Assembly (NCBI GenBank): GCA_917880885.1
Contig: OU862916.1
Location: 51,930,831-51,994,830, forward strand
DNA from: Limnephilus marmoratus
Taxonomy: Eukaryota; Arthropoda; Insecta; Trichoptera; Limnephilidae
Direction of reading: 5' to 3'
DNA length: 64,000 nt
This document shows positions 1-10,199 of this stretch, one piece after another. The position numbers were made by a program, and so were the translations under genes. Within the stretch, counting starts at the first letter, position 1. Each line of letters starts with the position of its first letter. The notes beneath the pieces are model-generated. The model was not told the origin of the DNA. It did not search any database and saw only the letters and a list, made by a program, of their open reading frames with translations.

Positions 1-390
1 ATGAACGGAAGTAAGGCTCTCGACTAGCAATCTGGAGGTCACGGGTTTAAATCCCGGTGGGCGCAAGTAAAGTTTATTTAATTGATTTGTTTTTTCACAA
101 TTAGTATTTTGATTATTAATAATTATTGTTAGGTAGATATGTTCAGGCCATGTTCCAGGGTTGAAAATACACTTTGAATATCCTCATAGTGTTAGACGTA
201 AGACCACCATTCAGAACTAAAATATTGCTTGAAATGGCTTTAACCTTTTTCGGTGACCAGACCCAAATTACCCGGTATGTACTTCATCTTCTTCTTCTTC
301 CCCATTTATTTTCCCGCATCTCAACATTCCCCTAATTGGCGATGCCATGGTCTTACTGACTTCAGACTTTCGGGAGCAAATAAGACATTT
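1..390 (+). mobile_element. tRNA-derived SINE (family 1), 5' end cut by window edge
   Basis: The first 65 bases look like the anticodon and T arms of a tRNA, including a B-box-like GGTTTAAATCC. They are followed by an unrelated body with the landmark words GACCACCATTCAGAA and TTGCTTGAAATGGCTTTA. The same order of head and body recurs at 53703-54090 (+), and the body recurs on the minus strand at 50524-50745 and 55270-55575. This is the usual build of a tRNA-derived SINE copied by a LINE. The A box would lie outside the window. The right boundary is approximate, set by the end of similarity to the 53.7-kb copy. Confidence 0.7.
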
Positions 391-1167
391 TCAAATGAAA
401 AAATATAGACATTAGATATTCTCTAAATTATAACTGGAGATTTTGTGACAGTTTCGACAAAAGTAGTATCGAGAAAAACGCGCTTAAAGTTTTGCTCTGT
501 TTCAATTCTGGTTAGATTAAAATCTGAACCAATCGAACTAAAATGGCTATAACTTTTAAAATAATTCGAATTTTGAATAATTCATTTAAGCAGATATTAT
601 TGAATATCTAAACTATCGAAATATGAAGATTTTTTTTTACTAGAATACCCCCTTAAGGCTAGACACCATAAACGTCCCATCGTAGGCAGCAAGTCTTTTC
701 ATTGCGCAAAAGATGACAAAATCTGGTGCGAGTCAGATTTTTTGCTGGGGGCTGACGTATCGAGTAAATGCGTAAATCAAAAAAGGATTCACACTGTGGC
801 GGACGGTAAAAAAAGTCGGCCGGTAAAAAAACTATTACGTGAACCGTGTAAGAATCTGTTAATATAGGTAGTAAAAAAGTCTTAATGCTTTTTCCTAGCC
901 AATGATAACCGCTTTGGTAGTAATGGTAACCTTTCTGATGGCTGTTATTCGCTAAAAAACTGCCGAAATAGGTTTTACCCTAACATTGCATTAAAAGATT
1001 ATTTGACACAATAAATAATTGGTTAGGTTGGTTAAAACTTGTCCCCTTCATACTTTCGTTCATTTAGTTTAGTGTATATTTATCTATTTATTTATTTAAG
1101 GAACCTAAACAGTCTTAGTAACATAATATACATAAGAGATGACGAAAAACAGACCAATTATTAATGT
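391..1167. other. No gene seen; AT-rich intergenic DNA
   Basis: No reading frame with coding character was found. A short TTTA run near 1078-1100 followed by GAACC could be the reversed 3' tail of a LINE, but it is too short to assign. Confidence 0.4.
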
Positions 1168-1307
1168 TCACGGATAGGTATTTATAAACATGAAAGTAAC
1201 TGAATGTATACTAGAATATTTAAGTAAAGAAAAAAACAGGATAAAGCAGCAATTAAAAAATATATATAATACAGGTGTAGATTCAACAAGTGATAAACCT
1301 TTTTTTT

Positions 1308-1528
1308 CGTTATTTGTTTTTGGGGTGTTATGCCGTGTTGCGCTACCTCCTTCTTTAGCCAACGTTTCGGACATCGTTGCAGTGTCCATCATCAGGGCAG
1401 ATCCGGTAGATGTGTCTATCTACCGGATCTGCCGGATCTGCCCGGTGATGGACACTGCAACGATGTCCGAAACGTTGGCTAAAGAAGGAGGTAGCGCAAC
1501 ACGGCATAACACCCCAAAACAAATAACG
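1308..1528. repeat. Long foldback (inverted) repeat, copy 1
   Basis: Two arms of about 100 bp are reverse complements, centred near 1410-1425. The outer ends read CGTTATTTG and CAAATAACG. The arms differ by one T in an outer homopolymer and by a 10-bp duplication (GATCTGCCG-type) near the centre of the right arm. The reading frames over it on both strands are mirror images of the palindrome, not genes. A diverged sibling lies at 10731-10866, with the same arm words (TGCCGTGTTGCGCTA, TTTAGCCAA). Both are followed by a similar AAAATGC..GGCCGTG-type flank, so the mobile unit may extend beyond the palindrome. A 13-bp word, AAGTGATAAACCT, occurs on both sides (near 1288 and 1565). Confidence 0.8.
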
Positions 1529-1578
1529 AAAATGCTTTTGGCCGTGAAAATCTTAAAACGTATCTAAGTGATAAACCT

Positions 1579-2211
1579 AAATATAAAAATACAACAATAA
1601 ATTAAATGCGATTATAACTATACTTAAATAGGCTGCGAAATAGGCATTTGGATTGGGACGGGTAAGGGGAGGATAGGGATAATGGGAAAGTTGCCACGCA
1701 GGTAATTTAAAAACATTAAGTAAAATTATTTTAATCGTCATGAATATGTGTTATGTGTTATTCGCACCTAGAATGTGATACAATGAAATTCTGTAGCAAA
1801 AGTAACTAGAAGTGAATATGTCAGCATGTGTTTCTATACGTGAAAATTTAATGTTATAGTTGTTGCGGCGGGGGGCAAGTGATACCTCTCAATGGATTGA
1901 GGGATCAAATGCTGCGTGGACTGTATGCGTACGCGGTTCTTATCTATTTTATTATATTATGTTTTAATCGCACTTACCCAGACTGCTTCCCTCTTCGTTC
2001 AGTGTTCACTGGAAAGGCAGGTATGTTAGTTTGGAGAGATTTTGGAAGGGAATGGCGATTGGGAATGAACGTTTAATCGCGAAATAATAAGCGAGAATAG
2101 GTGACGCGTGGCGATGGTACTTGCGAATAGCTGCGGTTTGATTATTACAACTGTGAAAGCGGTGCGGTATTTAAGACTTGTGTCCTTTGCGGCGAGGTGA
2201 ATTCAACTGAA
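1579..2211. other. No gene seen
   Basis: AT-rich sequence. The 65-codon frame at 1879-2076 has no recognisable product and no splice or homology support. Confidence 0.4.
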
Positions 2212-2451
2212 CTAATTATGGCAGAGGGCATACAATAGGTATTTTAGAAAGAACCACATGTAACAATAAAGGCGTGAACAATAGTAGTTACATGTCCTTT
2301 GCATAAATTCATTTTGGTTGGAATTGGTGTTGCATCTATCAATGTAGAAAAGGGTATTTTGTCTGCTATATCGAGTCGGCGCGTGGAAATTTATTTTATT
2401 TAGCAACTCCGGGCAGTCAACTTTCGAGTTAATAATTTTGTACAGGAGCAT
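2212..2451 (-). pseudogene. LINE relic: C-terminal end of a Jockey-like reverse transcriptase ORF
   Basis: The minus-strand frame has the pattern KIINSKVDCPELLNKI followed by TRYSRQNTLFY. It aligns by eye with the C-terminal part of the better preserved LINE ORF at 46665-47783 (KIINYRIDSPEILATI, then TRQNSTFF). It is a short, non-functional remnant. The next upstream part of the same ORF type lies at 2876-3079, and the interval between them is filled by telomere-type repeats and a hairpin. Confidence 0.65.
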
Positions 2452-2532
2452 CTAATCAGCGACAAGCCTCCTGTTGAGCAGTTTCGTGATTCAAAAATGG
2501 TTCTCGATTTCATCGTAAGAGTTGTATTTGTT

Positions 2533-2615
2533 ACCGTAAAAGACCGAATATTGGTAAATCGTAAGATTTTCCGGTAAATCCTAAGATTTATCAACTCTTA
2601 ATGGTAAAAGTCCGA
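2533..2615. repeat. Diverged arm-like copies next to the hairpin
   Basis: Words of the form GTAAAAGaCCGAA and AATGGTAAAAGTCCGAA recur here and resemble the hairpin arm at 2701-2743 (AATGGTAAAAGCCTGAA). This suggests older or partial copies of the same foldback unit. Confidence 0.4.
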
Positions 2616-2641
2616 ACCGTTCTATAATCATCGTTCACCAA

Positions 2642-2701
2642 CCTAGCCTAACCTAACCTAACCTAACCTAACCTAACCTAACCTAACCTAACCTAACCTA
2701 A
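2642..2701. repeat. Interstitial telomere-type array (CCTAA)11
   Basis: Eleven perfect CCTAA units (2647-2701) follow one degenerate CCTAG. TTAGG/CCTAA is the ancestral insect telomere repeat. Single-copy sequence lies on both sides, so this is an interstitial block, not a chromosome end. The hairpin begins at the array's last base. Confidence 0.9.
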
Positions 2702-2802
2702 CATGTACTAAATTCTAATGGTAAAAGCCTGAAAAAATCGTTTCTTATTTAAATACTATAAACGATTTTTTCGGGCTTTTACCATTAGAATTTAGTACAT
2801 GT
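2701..2802. repeat. Near-perfect hairpin: 43-bp arms, 16-nt loop
   Basis: The left arm (2701-2743) and right arm (2760-2802) are reverse complements with one mismatch in 43. The loop is 2744-2759. The outermost bases are ACATGTACTAAATTC and its complement. It has no coding content and looks like a small foldback element. Confidence 0.9.
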
Positions 2803-2875
2803 TACAGTAACATATACATTGAATGATTTAAAATTGAGCAATTTGAGAAATCGCTCCTGAACTCTTTTTAACCTG

Positions 2876-3079
2876 TTAACATAAACAATTAGCGCGGGTT
2901 CCAAACCTGTGAACAGTATTCCAGGTCTTAGTGTTTTTGAAAATTTTGCATGTTCTTAGTACAAAGCGTAGACTCTTTGTTGCTTTGGTGACAATGTTAT
3001 CAACGCGTTTATCAAAGGTAAGTTTAGAGTCCAAAAGAACCCCAAGGTCACGCATATAATCTTTATTTGTTAACAGCAA
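2876..3079 (-). pseudogene. LINE relic: Jockey-like RT C-terminal region
   Basis: The frame contains RDLGVLLDSKLTFDKRVD and then a thumb-like stretch. It matches by eye IRDLGVIFDEQLTFNPHV in the intact ORF at 46665-47783. On the minus strand it precedes the relic at 2212-2451, in the correct order for a single decayed LINE split by later sequence. Confidence 0.7.
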
Positions 3080-3319
3080 TCCAGAAAGGTTTAATTTATT
3101 ATACTTTCACACGGTTACGTGTGAATGTGACTTTGCAACATTTAGAAATATTGATAAAAAGCTTATTTCTGAGAGAGTAATATATAATTATTACTGCGTA
3201 AAAAAATGGTTCCACTAATACCTTCAGATGAAAGAGAGCTTGTTTATTTAATTTTGTCGTGCATTTTCCTAATTAATTAACTTTCCTAGTGTAATTGTGA
3301 TGGTTTACTTAAATTCCAG

Positions 3320-3460
3320 TTTCGACTTTGACCCCACTAAACGAGTTTCGTTTTGGACAGTAACCCTTGGCATGTGCTGTGGTTGGATTTCGTCCTTGGG
3401 AGTGAATCAGCTTTGCATACAGAGGTTCTTATCTGTCCCATCAATAGCCGATGCCAAAAA
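3320..3460 (+). CDS. SLC5 gene, first exon in window
   Basis: It starts after TTCCAG and ends before GTAAGT. It begins with the last base of a split codon and encodes FDFDPTKRVSFWTV and GVNQLCIQRFLSVPS. This is the loop and helix around the family-typical DPT..H/FW and GVNQ.QVQR motifs. Confidence 0.9.
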
Positions 3461-6400
3461 GTAAGTATCATAGTCTATATCCAAAGAAAACTATTTTTTT
3501 ACATTAACTCCACACAGGAGGCCCTGAGGAAAATAATTTCCCTCAGGGCCTATGTCATCTGAGATTCTGTTTGGAGGGTCTTTTTAAGGAGAGGAAGGAA
3601 TGAACATTGGTCTTGAAGAGACCCCTATTGTAGGAAGGAGGAAACACAAAAGCCGGCAAATAGTTCCACAGCCGAGTTGTTGAACACAAGATCGAGCCAG
3701 AGAAGCGACCCGTTCTCATGTGACAAATGTGAACCGTGTACATACGTTGGGCACACGTTTGGCGTATTTCCTGACTATGGACTGGTGCCGAAGGGATCAA
3801 TGATGCTAGTCCTCGGAGCATCTTCCATTGAAATACCGGTAGAACAAGGATAGCATTCCCACACGACGCCTGTGCTCATGATTGCAATCCGTTTATTAAA
3901 TTAGGAGAATCTATCAGACGGACCGCCCGTTTCTGCTCAGAGTCGAGGGTTTATTAAGGTATTTTGGGGTTCCAGACCAGAGATGGCAGAGTAAGGCCAA
4001 CTTAATTTCTACAGGCCTTCCTCTTCAGTTCAATATTCAAAGTTGTGGTGATGGCCTCCAAAGTGGTCAGTTCCTAATACTTTTAATCTTGCAGATTTTT
4101 TATAACAAGTCCCTATCGTCATCTTCTAACTTTCTTCCTAGATATGTAGCTCCGTCCATTGAAGCAGTCTTGTTGGTGTGGTTGATCCGCCTAGAACAAA
4201 TTTTTCGAGTGTCTTCAAAGACTCTTCTAAGGATCTTCTCCTGGAAAATATTCTATCGATTTTCTTTAAGTTAAAGCATTGGAGGTAAATAATTTTTAAT
4301 TTCAGATGATGTTTTTTTTTTCAGAGTGCTTTACATCTACAGCATTGCCATTGCCATAATCAAAGCATTGTGCCTCTTCTCTGGACTTATAATGTTCTCC
4401 AGGTATTATGGTTGCGATCCTCTGACTGCTGGAGTAATCGCTCGATCAGATCAGGTATCTTGGAATAACTTTTCCTTTCGATTGAGCTTGTCACTTGCAG
4501 TTCCACGTGTCCAACTACGATTTCTTATTTAAATTTCAGATATTACCATATTACGTGATGGATACAACAAGAAAAATTCCTGGGTTGCCAGGACTTTTCA
4601 TAGCTGGTGTGTTTAGTGCGGCATTAAGGTTGGTTTAACGAATAAATTTACTGCATGAATTAGTGAACAAAGTCTCTACATCATTAAAATGTAGTCAATT
4701 CCGCTAAACGGGGCAGACATACATTTGGGCCAAAACCCGGGGAATAGAATACAAATAAAGAAACTAGTACTAATTTACTGGTTATCTGGGAAACCATTCC
4801 GTTTAATTGGATCAAATTCAGTAGACTTCGTCCACGCAGACTGTTCGCTATCTGTCGACATTGATCAACGTTCCTTAAACTTTGCTTCTTTGGGACAGCC
4901 GCCTATTCAATTTGGGAGGCGGTACGGGAATGGGTACCGCCGCCCCGGGAACCTTTATCGGATAACCAACACCTCTGCCATAGATCACCCCAAGAGGTTC
5001 GCTACGTTTGGTGACTTAGCAGAGGTGCCCGGGTTCATGGGGTGAGGTTTGTCTAGGTCTTGGAGGCGGATGACCAGGACACACTGAACCCCAGATTCCT
5101 ACCCACCCCTTAAACCCGTTTCCTTCCCAGAACTCTCCTCTCCTTCATTTCCTAAAAAAAACCCTCCACACAGCATCCCTAAAGATGACATAGACCCTGA
5201 GGGAAATTATTTTCCTCAGGGCCTATGCCCTCAGGACCTCCTGTGGGGATCTCATGTAAAAAAAAAAAAAAAATTCGGAACAAAATTTTCGGACCCGATA
5301 TCTCCCATTTAAGGGGAATCGACAGTATTTTAAAGTTCTTGAATACCTACTCTAATATATATATTTTAAATTTGCCTCTGGAAGGACCTATGATTCTTAA
5401 TTGACTAATAATTATTCAATTGACAATATTTTTAGTTCTATGTCTTCAACCCTCAACTCCACTTCTGGAGTTATCTACAAGGATTTCATCTGTTTGATTT
5501 TCCCGAAAGAGTTCACTGAAAAGAATGCCAGCAACATAATGAAATTGATCGTGGTAGTGGTTGGGATGGTCACAATGTCTATGGTCTTCATGGTGGAGAA
5601 ACTGGGAAGTGTTCTTCAAGTAGCCATCAGCTTCTCCGGAGTCACCAACGGGGCCATGTTGGGAGTTTTTGTTATGGGCATGATCTTTCCGAGGGCAAAT
5701 TCAAAGGTAAAAATCCTTATGTAACCTAACCTTCTTAACAGATATGACGTGACCTAGAAATTTTATAATAAAATATTATTTTTATGATGATCGACGACAG
5801 TGTGATAAATTGTCACATTACTATTAACTATCCAATCATTTGTGATAAAACTGAATCCATTTTGTGGCTTCCGGTGACCTCGGAGGGGACTGAAAAATAC
5901 ATAATATTGACTTTATTTCAACCCTGTACCTCTTTCCAGTGCAGAAATAACGTTACAAGTGTGAAAACAAACATCCAAATGTATTTTTAATTTTTTTTAT
6001 TGAATATTTTTGATATAATACATAAATAAGATACATAAAATAATGAAAAGTATATAAAAAAGCTTAATGTAATAAATCTATGAAAAAAAATCCTACAAAG
6101 GCAATGCCTGTGCGTAGGTGTAATATTGATTTTTTACTTTTATTTTTATTTCTATGATTATAGTGAATATTTTAAGTATACCTATATTAGGAATTTAAAA
6201 AGTGTAACGGAATAAATGCAATTAAACACTACAACATAATAACAGTGTCTGCACTGTTATTATCGTATTTGTGAAAGCTTAATAAGAATAGACGTTGCAT
6301 GTGCAATTTTAAGACATAAAAAAAAAATAAACAAAAAAACGTAGCAAACAATATCATATTATATCTATTCTAAAAGCTGTCTGATGACAGATATACTTAA

Positions 6401-9400
6401 TGGCTTTGTTTAAACTTATAAGAAAAAATATCTGTTTCGGTGTTTTTTAGCCAAATTTTGGTAAAATTTTTATAAGATTTAAGATTTTGACATGTGTTCT
6501 CTAAAGGTTGTACGTAGTAAATTATACATTTTTGGAGCTATAAAATTAATATACCTTTGGGACAATCTAGTTTTGCAGTGGGGTACAGCATATTCACAGG
6601 TGCCACGTCTTTGGCTGGTACGATTTGAATTTTTTAGAAAGTTATTTGGACGCATGTAAATAAATTTAAGACATTGATGACCATAGGTCTGTCTAAGTTC
6701 CTAAATACCGGTTTCCTTAAACAATTGTTTGGAGGGAAACGATTTAGTTTTTTGTACATAATCTTAATAATTGATTTTTGGGCAATTTCTAAAGGTTTTA
6801 CATGATCATTGTAAATTCACCCCAGCCAATTATTCCGAAGGAAAGAAATGAAAGGACTAGTACATCATAAACTAGTTTTATGGTTTTTATATTTAGTATG
6901 TTACACATCCTTTTAAAAATATAATTTAAGTATCTGAGTTTGTTGACAGTTTTTTCTATATGGTTGGTCCATTTAAGTTGACAATCTATGGTTAAGTACA
7001 ATCATTTTTCCTGATTTCATCTCTTCACAGTTAGATCATGTAGGTAGTTGTTGTTAATTTATATTATGAAACTATTAAGATTAGTTTTGGGAACTATTTC
7101 TGTGTGATATAGAAAGGAATACAAATAGTTTTTTTTTAAATTTAAAGTAAGAAGGTTTCTATCTAGCCAGTCTTTAACAATAGTAATACATTGGTTGGTT
7201 TTATTAGTTGTATCGTCCCATGTCTTTCCTTGGACTATTATTGCAGTATCGTCAGCAAATGAGAAAATTTTGCCAGGTATAACAATGTTGCACAAGTAAT
7301 TTATATTGATTAAAAAGAGTAGCGGCCCTGATACATCCACTTGAGGAACTCCGTGTTGGACTGTATCAAAATTATATCAAAAAAATCTCGTGTCACGGTG
7401 TTTGTGGTCGCACTCCTCCGAAACGGCTTGACCGATGTTTATGCAATTTTTTATGTATGTTTTGTAGGTATGAGAATAGATTTTAAAGTATGTTTCATAG
7501 CGCTAGGTGATTAGGGTGTCCCTATCCAGAAAAAACTCTATTTATTTGACAAAAAAAATTGTATTTTTTTTTTATTTGGCATCAAAAAATACCCATAATC
7601 CCATATTTTAACCCGCCTACCCCCACCCTCCCATTTTTTAATCACGATTTTATTTTTGTATGAACAAATTTAACAGTCTTTCGTATTTCAAACAGAACGA
7701 AATTATTTATGTTGTTGAATGTTAGATGGCGCTACGTCCGCCTCATCGAACTTTCATCCATACAAGCGCAATACATTCACGAGAAGCGTCGCGTCATTTT
7801 GATATTTCATTCGGCATCATGTTCTCGCGTGGGCAAACAATCGAGCTTATTTGTGTTGGCTAAAGACGGACTGACAAAAATATCGTACACTATCGTACGC
7901 TCTTTGAAATTCATACTGATTTTCTTTATTTCATTTTCCTACTTTAGTTGGTGTTATTTTGTTTTTTATCGGCGGTCTTTTATCTGATCCGAAGAACTGA
8001 AAACCCATTCCTAATGCAACTTGCATGAATTTCATATATTCTTTCAGGGAACAATAACTGGTGCATTCGCGAGTGTCCTTTTCATGAGCTGGACGTTGTA
8101 TGGAAATTCGATGGCCATAAGCAGTGGGGCCGTTAAATACCCCGTGAAATCCTTTGCGATGGATCAGTGTGACTCCTCCATAAACATTACCAGTATCAGC
8201 AATGCTGTGGTGTCCGAGTAAGTTTCCTGTGTTGTAGGTTTATAACTCCATATTTTACGGCGAGGAGGGTTTGATGATTATTCCGATCACGAGTACACCG
8301 AACAGGGATATTGCGTATAGATTACTCCGCACAGGATATTTCCGCACATTAAAAACTCCTAACACAGATTATTCCGGATTTATTGTTTTTGCACATTCCA
8401 CAAATATTTTCCGGAAACACATATATTCTACACATTTAAAACTGTAGATACAGACTATTCCGCAATTTACATTAAATACCAAAATAATATAATAATTTAT
8501 TATTCATTGCCTGAAAAGAGGTAACAGGGTAACTCGGTAACAGTTACATGTATTATTTCTGGCTTTATCAAAATATGCACCCGCGAAGTCAGTGATTCTT
8601 TTTATCCCTTTTACAGGTCACAAAACGAATTTATTGTGATAGGACTTATTTTTGCAAAGTGATTTCCATGACAGAGTCGCTTTGAGGAAGAGTGCTGTTT
8701 ATCCCTAGAACTCTAGATAGATAGTGAAATTCCAAACGAAATGGCGTACCTATTAACTCATTTTTGGTGTTTATGGATACCACAGTGTTTTGAATAATTA
8801 TTGACCATCGATTGATGTCTGGGGTACAGAAATGTCAAAAAGACTATTTATTTTTAAATCTGCTTGGACCCGGACAAAAAAACTCAATTTTGAAAATTTT
8901 GTGAAAATATAAAATCATTTAAAAACTTTTTCTACAAAAATATTATTAGTGCTGTGTTTGGAGTTTAAAATGTCGGAATTTTCATTTGTATCGGGGCACT
9001 GGAACAATTGTGTGTGGAATAAGCCGTGTTTGGAGTTTTCCGTATGCCGATTCACTGTGAATAAGTTGTGATCGGAATAATCCGAGTATCACATCGTCGA
9101 AGATTTACGACTTTCATCTTGTTTAATGGCGGGGCTTAAGAAATGCAGTTAAACAGCGGCGGGTATTCAACTCCACTTGCTCTTTTCATTATAGTCAGAA
9201 TTCAGGTACGAATCGGAGAATATTCTAGGTAGCTCATATTATAAAATTATGGAGATAATGCATCAGATATTGTGCTTGTTGTGCTCTTATTGTAGCAAAA
9301 TCTAGTAAACTATGCGAAACCGGAGACAAACCAACAATTTACTGCACCTTTCGGCAAAAGCATAATTATTATTGCCCCTCCTAATGAAAACTTCAGCAAA

Positions 9401-10162
9401 AGCTCTAAATATATTTTTGTCAAACAAAGCAATCCGTAGTTGATCTGCTACTGTCAGAATACATGAAAAAATATTTTTTGTGAAAACTTTTTTGTGATTA
9501 TTTAATTACTTGTAGCCCGTAGGTACTAAGCAATAAAACAAAAATACACCTTACAAATGTTTATATTTGAGTTTTCATTGGGATAGCTCTCTTTATACCG
9601 CCATGTTTGAGTAGTGTGACCTAAACGAGGGCAAGCTAGTATCAAGCAAGTGTTGAACCATTTATTCCTCCAAGAGTTGGACGTTAATGCAAAGGTTCAA
9701 AAATTATTAAAGGGTGTTATTCATTTGGTTGCTTCTTTGTTGGAATACCTATTAATTTTAACAATCTATGGCTTTATATGCATTTCAATTCTTAGAAGTT
9801 TTTTCTTAGAAGACGAAGAGAAAGCTTTTTTCTAGAAATCTTCAAGGACCATCTAAAAAAATTAATTAAATTACAGACTTGAAGACACAACACCACCCGA
9901 AGTATACTTCCTCCACCGAATTTCTTTCATGTGGTACTCCTTAATGGGGACCCTGACAGTGTTCCTTGTGGGACTCCCAGTGAGCTTCCTAACCAGTCCC
10001 CCGAGCGCCTCCCAGACAAAGTTGGAGTACTTTAGTCCTGTGGTGAGGAAGTTCCTCCCCGAGAACATCAAGCAGCAGATCAGGGCACCAAAGGAGGAAG
10101 AAGCGCTGTACAAACAAGTGGAATTATTGCTATATACAACTAAAGAGAATGCAGTGGAATGA
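3320..10162 (+). CDS. Solute carrier family 5 (sodium/solute symporter), 3' part of gene, six exons
   Basis: The exons are 3320-3460, 4325-4454, 4540-4628, 5436-5706, 8048-8217 and 9877-10162. All junctions have AG acceptors and GT donors, and the phases join without loss of frame to give 361 codons and a TGA. The product is a multi-pass membrane symporter of the SLC5 family, which couples Na+ influx to uptake of monocarboxylates, vitamins or other solutes. Typical members have about 590-620 residues and 13 helices, so roughly the first 230 residues lie upstream of the window or were not found. The closest resemblance I recognise is to the SLC5A5/A6/A8/A12 branch, often annotated in insects as sodium-dependent multivitamin transporter. 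Landmarks are GVNQ..QRFLS, PGLPGLFIAGVFS and SSMSSTLNS, the serine-rich segment that forms the second Na+ site in this fold. The substrate cannot be read from the sequence. Confidence 0.9.
3489..3600 (-). mobile_element. Hairpin SINE (family 2), 3' end fragment
   Basis: Reversed poly(A) (T run near 3489) is followed by TCCACACAGGAGGCCCTGAG and the palindrome GGCCCTGAGG..CCTCAGGGCC. Only the tail third of the element is present. It lies in the SLC5 intron and abuts a LINE relic. Confidence 0.75.
3601..4010 (-). pseudogene. LINE relic: C-terminal end of a CR1/Jockey-type ORF
   Basis: On the minus strand the words LSLFYRYFNGRCSE, LCSTTRLWNYLPAFVFP and FKTNVHSFL appear in order, in shifting frames. 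This is the well-known C-terminal layout of insect non-LTR ORF2 proteins (TxxLWNxLPxxVFP, then FKxxVxxFL). Stops and frameshifts show decay. It lies in the intron 3461-4324. A related relic occupies 38895-39500. Confidence 0.65.
4325..4454 (+). CDS. SLC5 gene exon: transmembrane helices
   Basis: The acceptor is TTTTTTTTTCAG and the donor GTATCT. The first base completes the codon split at 3460. It encodes two hydrophobic helices (VLYIYSIAIAIIKALCLFSG region) and the family-typical YYGCDPLTAG segment. It ends in phase 0. Confidence 0.9.
4540..4628 (+). CDS. SLC5 gene exon: PGLPGLF segment
   Basis: The acceptor is AAATTTCAG and the donor follows TTAAG. It encodes ILPYYVMD then IPGLPGLFIAGVFSAAL, a strongly conserved SLC5 stretch. 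Two bases of the final serine codon are carried over. Confidence 0.9.
4913..5273 (+). mobile_element. Hairpin SINE (family 2), full-length short form
   Basis: The element runs from TGGGAGGCGG to a 17-base poly(A). It has the 5' word GGTACCGCCGCCCCGGGAAC, a central CCGGGTTCATGGGGTGAGG with partial likeness to a Pol III B box, and an imperfect hairpin near the 3' end. It lies in the intron 4629-5435. There is no protein coding. The poly(A) tail and dispersed copies in both orientations support a SINE. Confidence 0.8.
5436..5706 (+). CDS. SLC5 gene exon: sodium-site serines and two helices
   Basis: The acceptor is TATTTTTAG and the donor GTAAAA. It opens with SSMSSTLNSTSGVIYKDF, matching the conserved Na+-site serine region and the following KDF motif. 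Two helices follow, including the GVTNGAMLGVFVMGM segment. Confidence 0.92.
5760..6450. other. Intron sequence, AT-rich, nothing assigned
   Basis: Inside the intron 5707-8047 of the SLC5 gene. Long A and T runs; no recognisable element ends. Confidence 0.45.
6451..7362 (-). pseudogene. LINE relic in SLC5 intron: reverse transcriptase palm and C-terminal region
   Basis: From 7362 downward the minus strand reads HGVPQ, then GPLLFLININYL and FSFADDTAIIVQG (the RT FADD catalytic box). After a gap comes YLTIDCQLKWTNHIEKTVNK and the L..F..GII.WG segment of the thumb region. Several stops interrupt it. Order and motifs are those of a non-LTR retrotransposon RT, antisense to the host gene. Confidence 0.8.
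7371..8040. other. Intron sequence; possible unclassified insect repeat
   Basis: The text CCGAAACGGCTTGACCGAT (near 7418) resembles a phrase common in interspersed insect repeats, some linked to Helitrons. No element ends could be defined, so I leave it unclassified. Confidence 0.3.
8048..8217 (+). CDS. SLC5 gene exon: late helix and extracellular loop
   Basis: The acceptor is TTCTTTCAG and the donor GTAAGT. It encodes a helix (GAFASVLFMSW) and a polar loop containing the possible N-glycosylation site NIT. A cysteine in DQCDSS is typical for this loop. Confidence 0.88.
8268..9100. repeat. Candidate non-autonomous DNA element with TTCCG-rich body
   Basis: The ends carry GATTATTCCGATCAC (8274) and its complement GTGATCGGAATAATC (9070). 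Motifs ATTATTCCG, ATTACTCCG and TTCCGCACA recur just inside each end, in mirror orientation on the two sides. No clear target duplication was found. It lies in the intron 8218-9876. Confidence 0.45.
9877..10162 (+). CDS. SLC5 gene last exon and stop
   Basis: The acceptor is TTACAG. It encodes the YFLHRISFMWYSLMGT segment that precedes the last helix (TVFLVGLPVSFLT), then a cytoplasmic tail ending ENAVE and TGA at 10160-10162. No PDZ-binding tail is evident. Confidence 0.9.
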
Positions 10163-10184
10163 TGTAAATGAAAATGTTGTAATT

Positions 10185-10190
10185 AATAAA
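10185..10190 (+). terminator. Poly(A) signal of the SLC5 gene
   Basis: AATAAA lies 23 bases after the stop codon. A second AATAAATAAA lies near 10373 and could be an alternative site. Confidence 0.65.
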
Positions 10191-10199
10191 TAGACAATA

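Noticed and set aside
1168..1567. Two opposite-strand ORFs over the foldback
   Set aside because: Their sequences mirror one another because the DNA is palindromic.
2642..2701. True chromosome end
   Set aside because: Only eleven units, with non-telomeric sequence and a gene on the far side.
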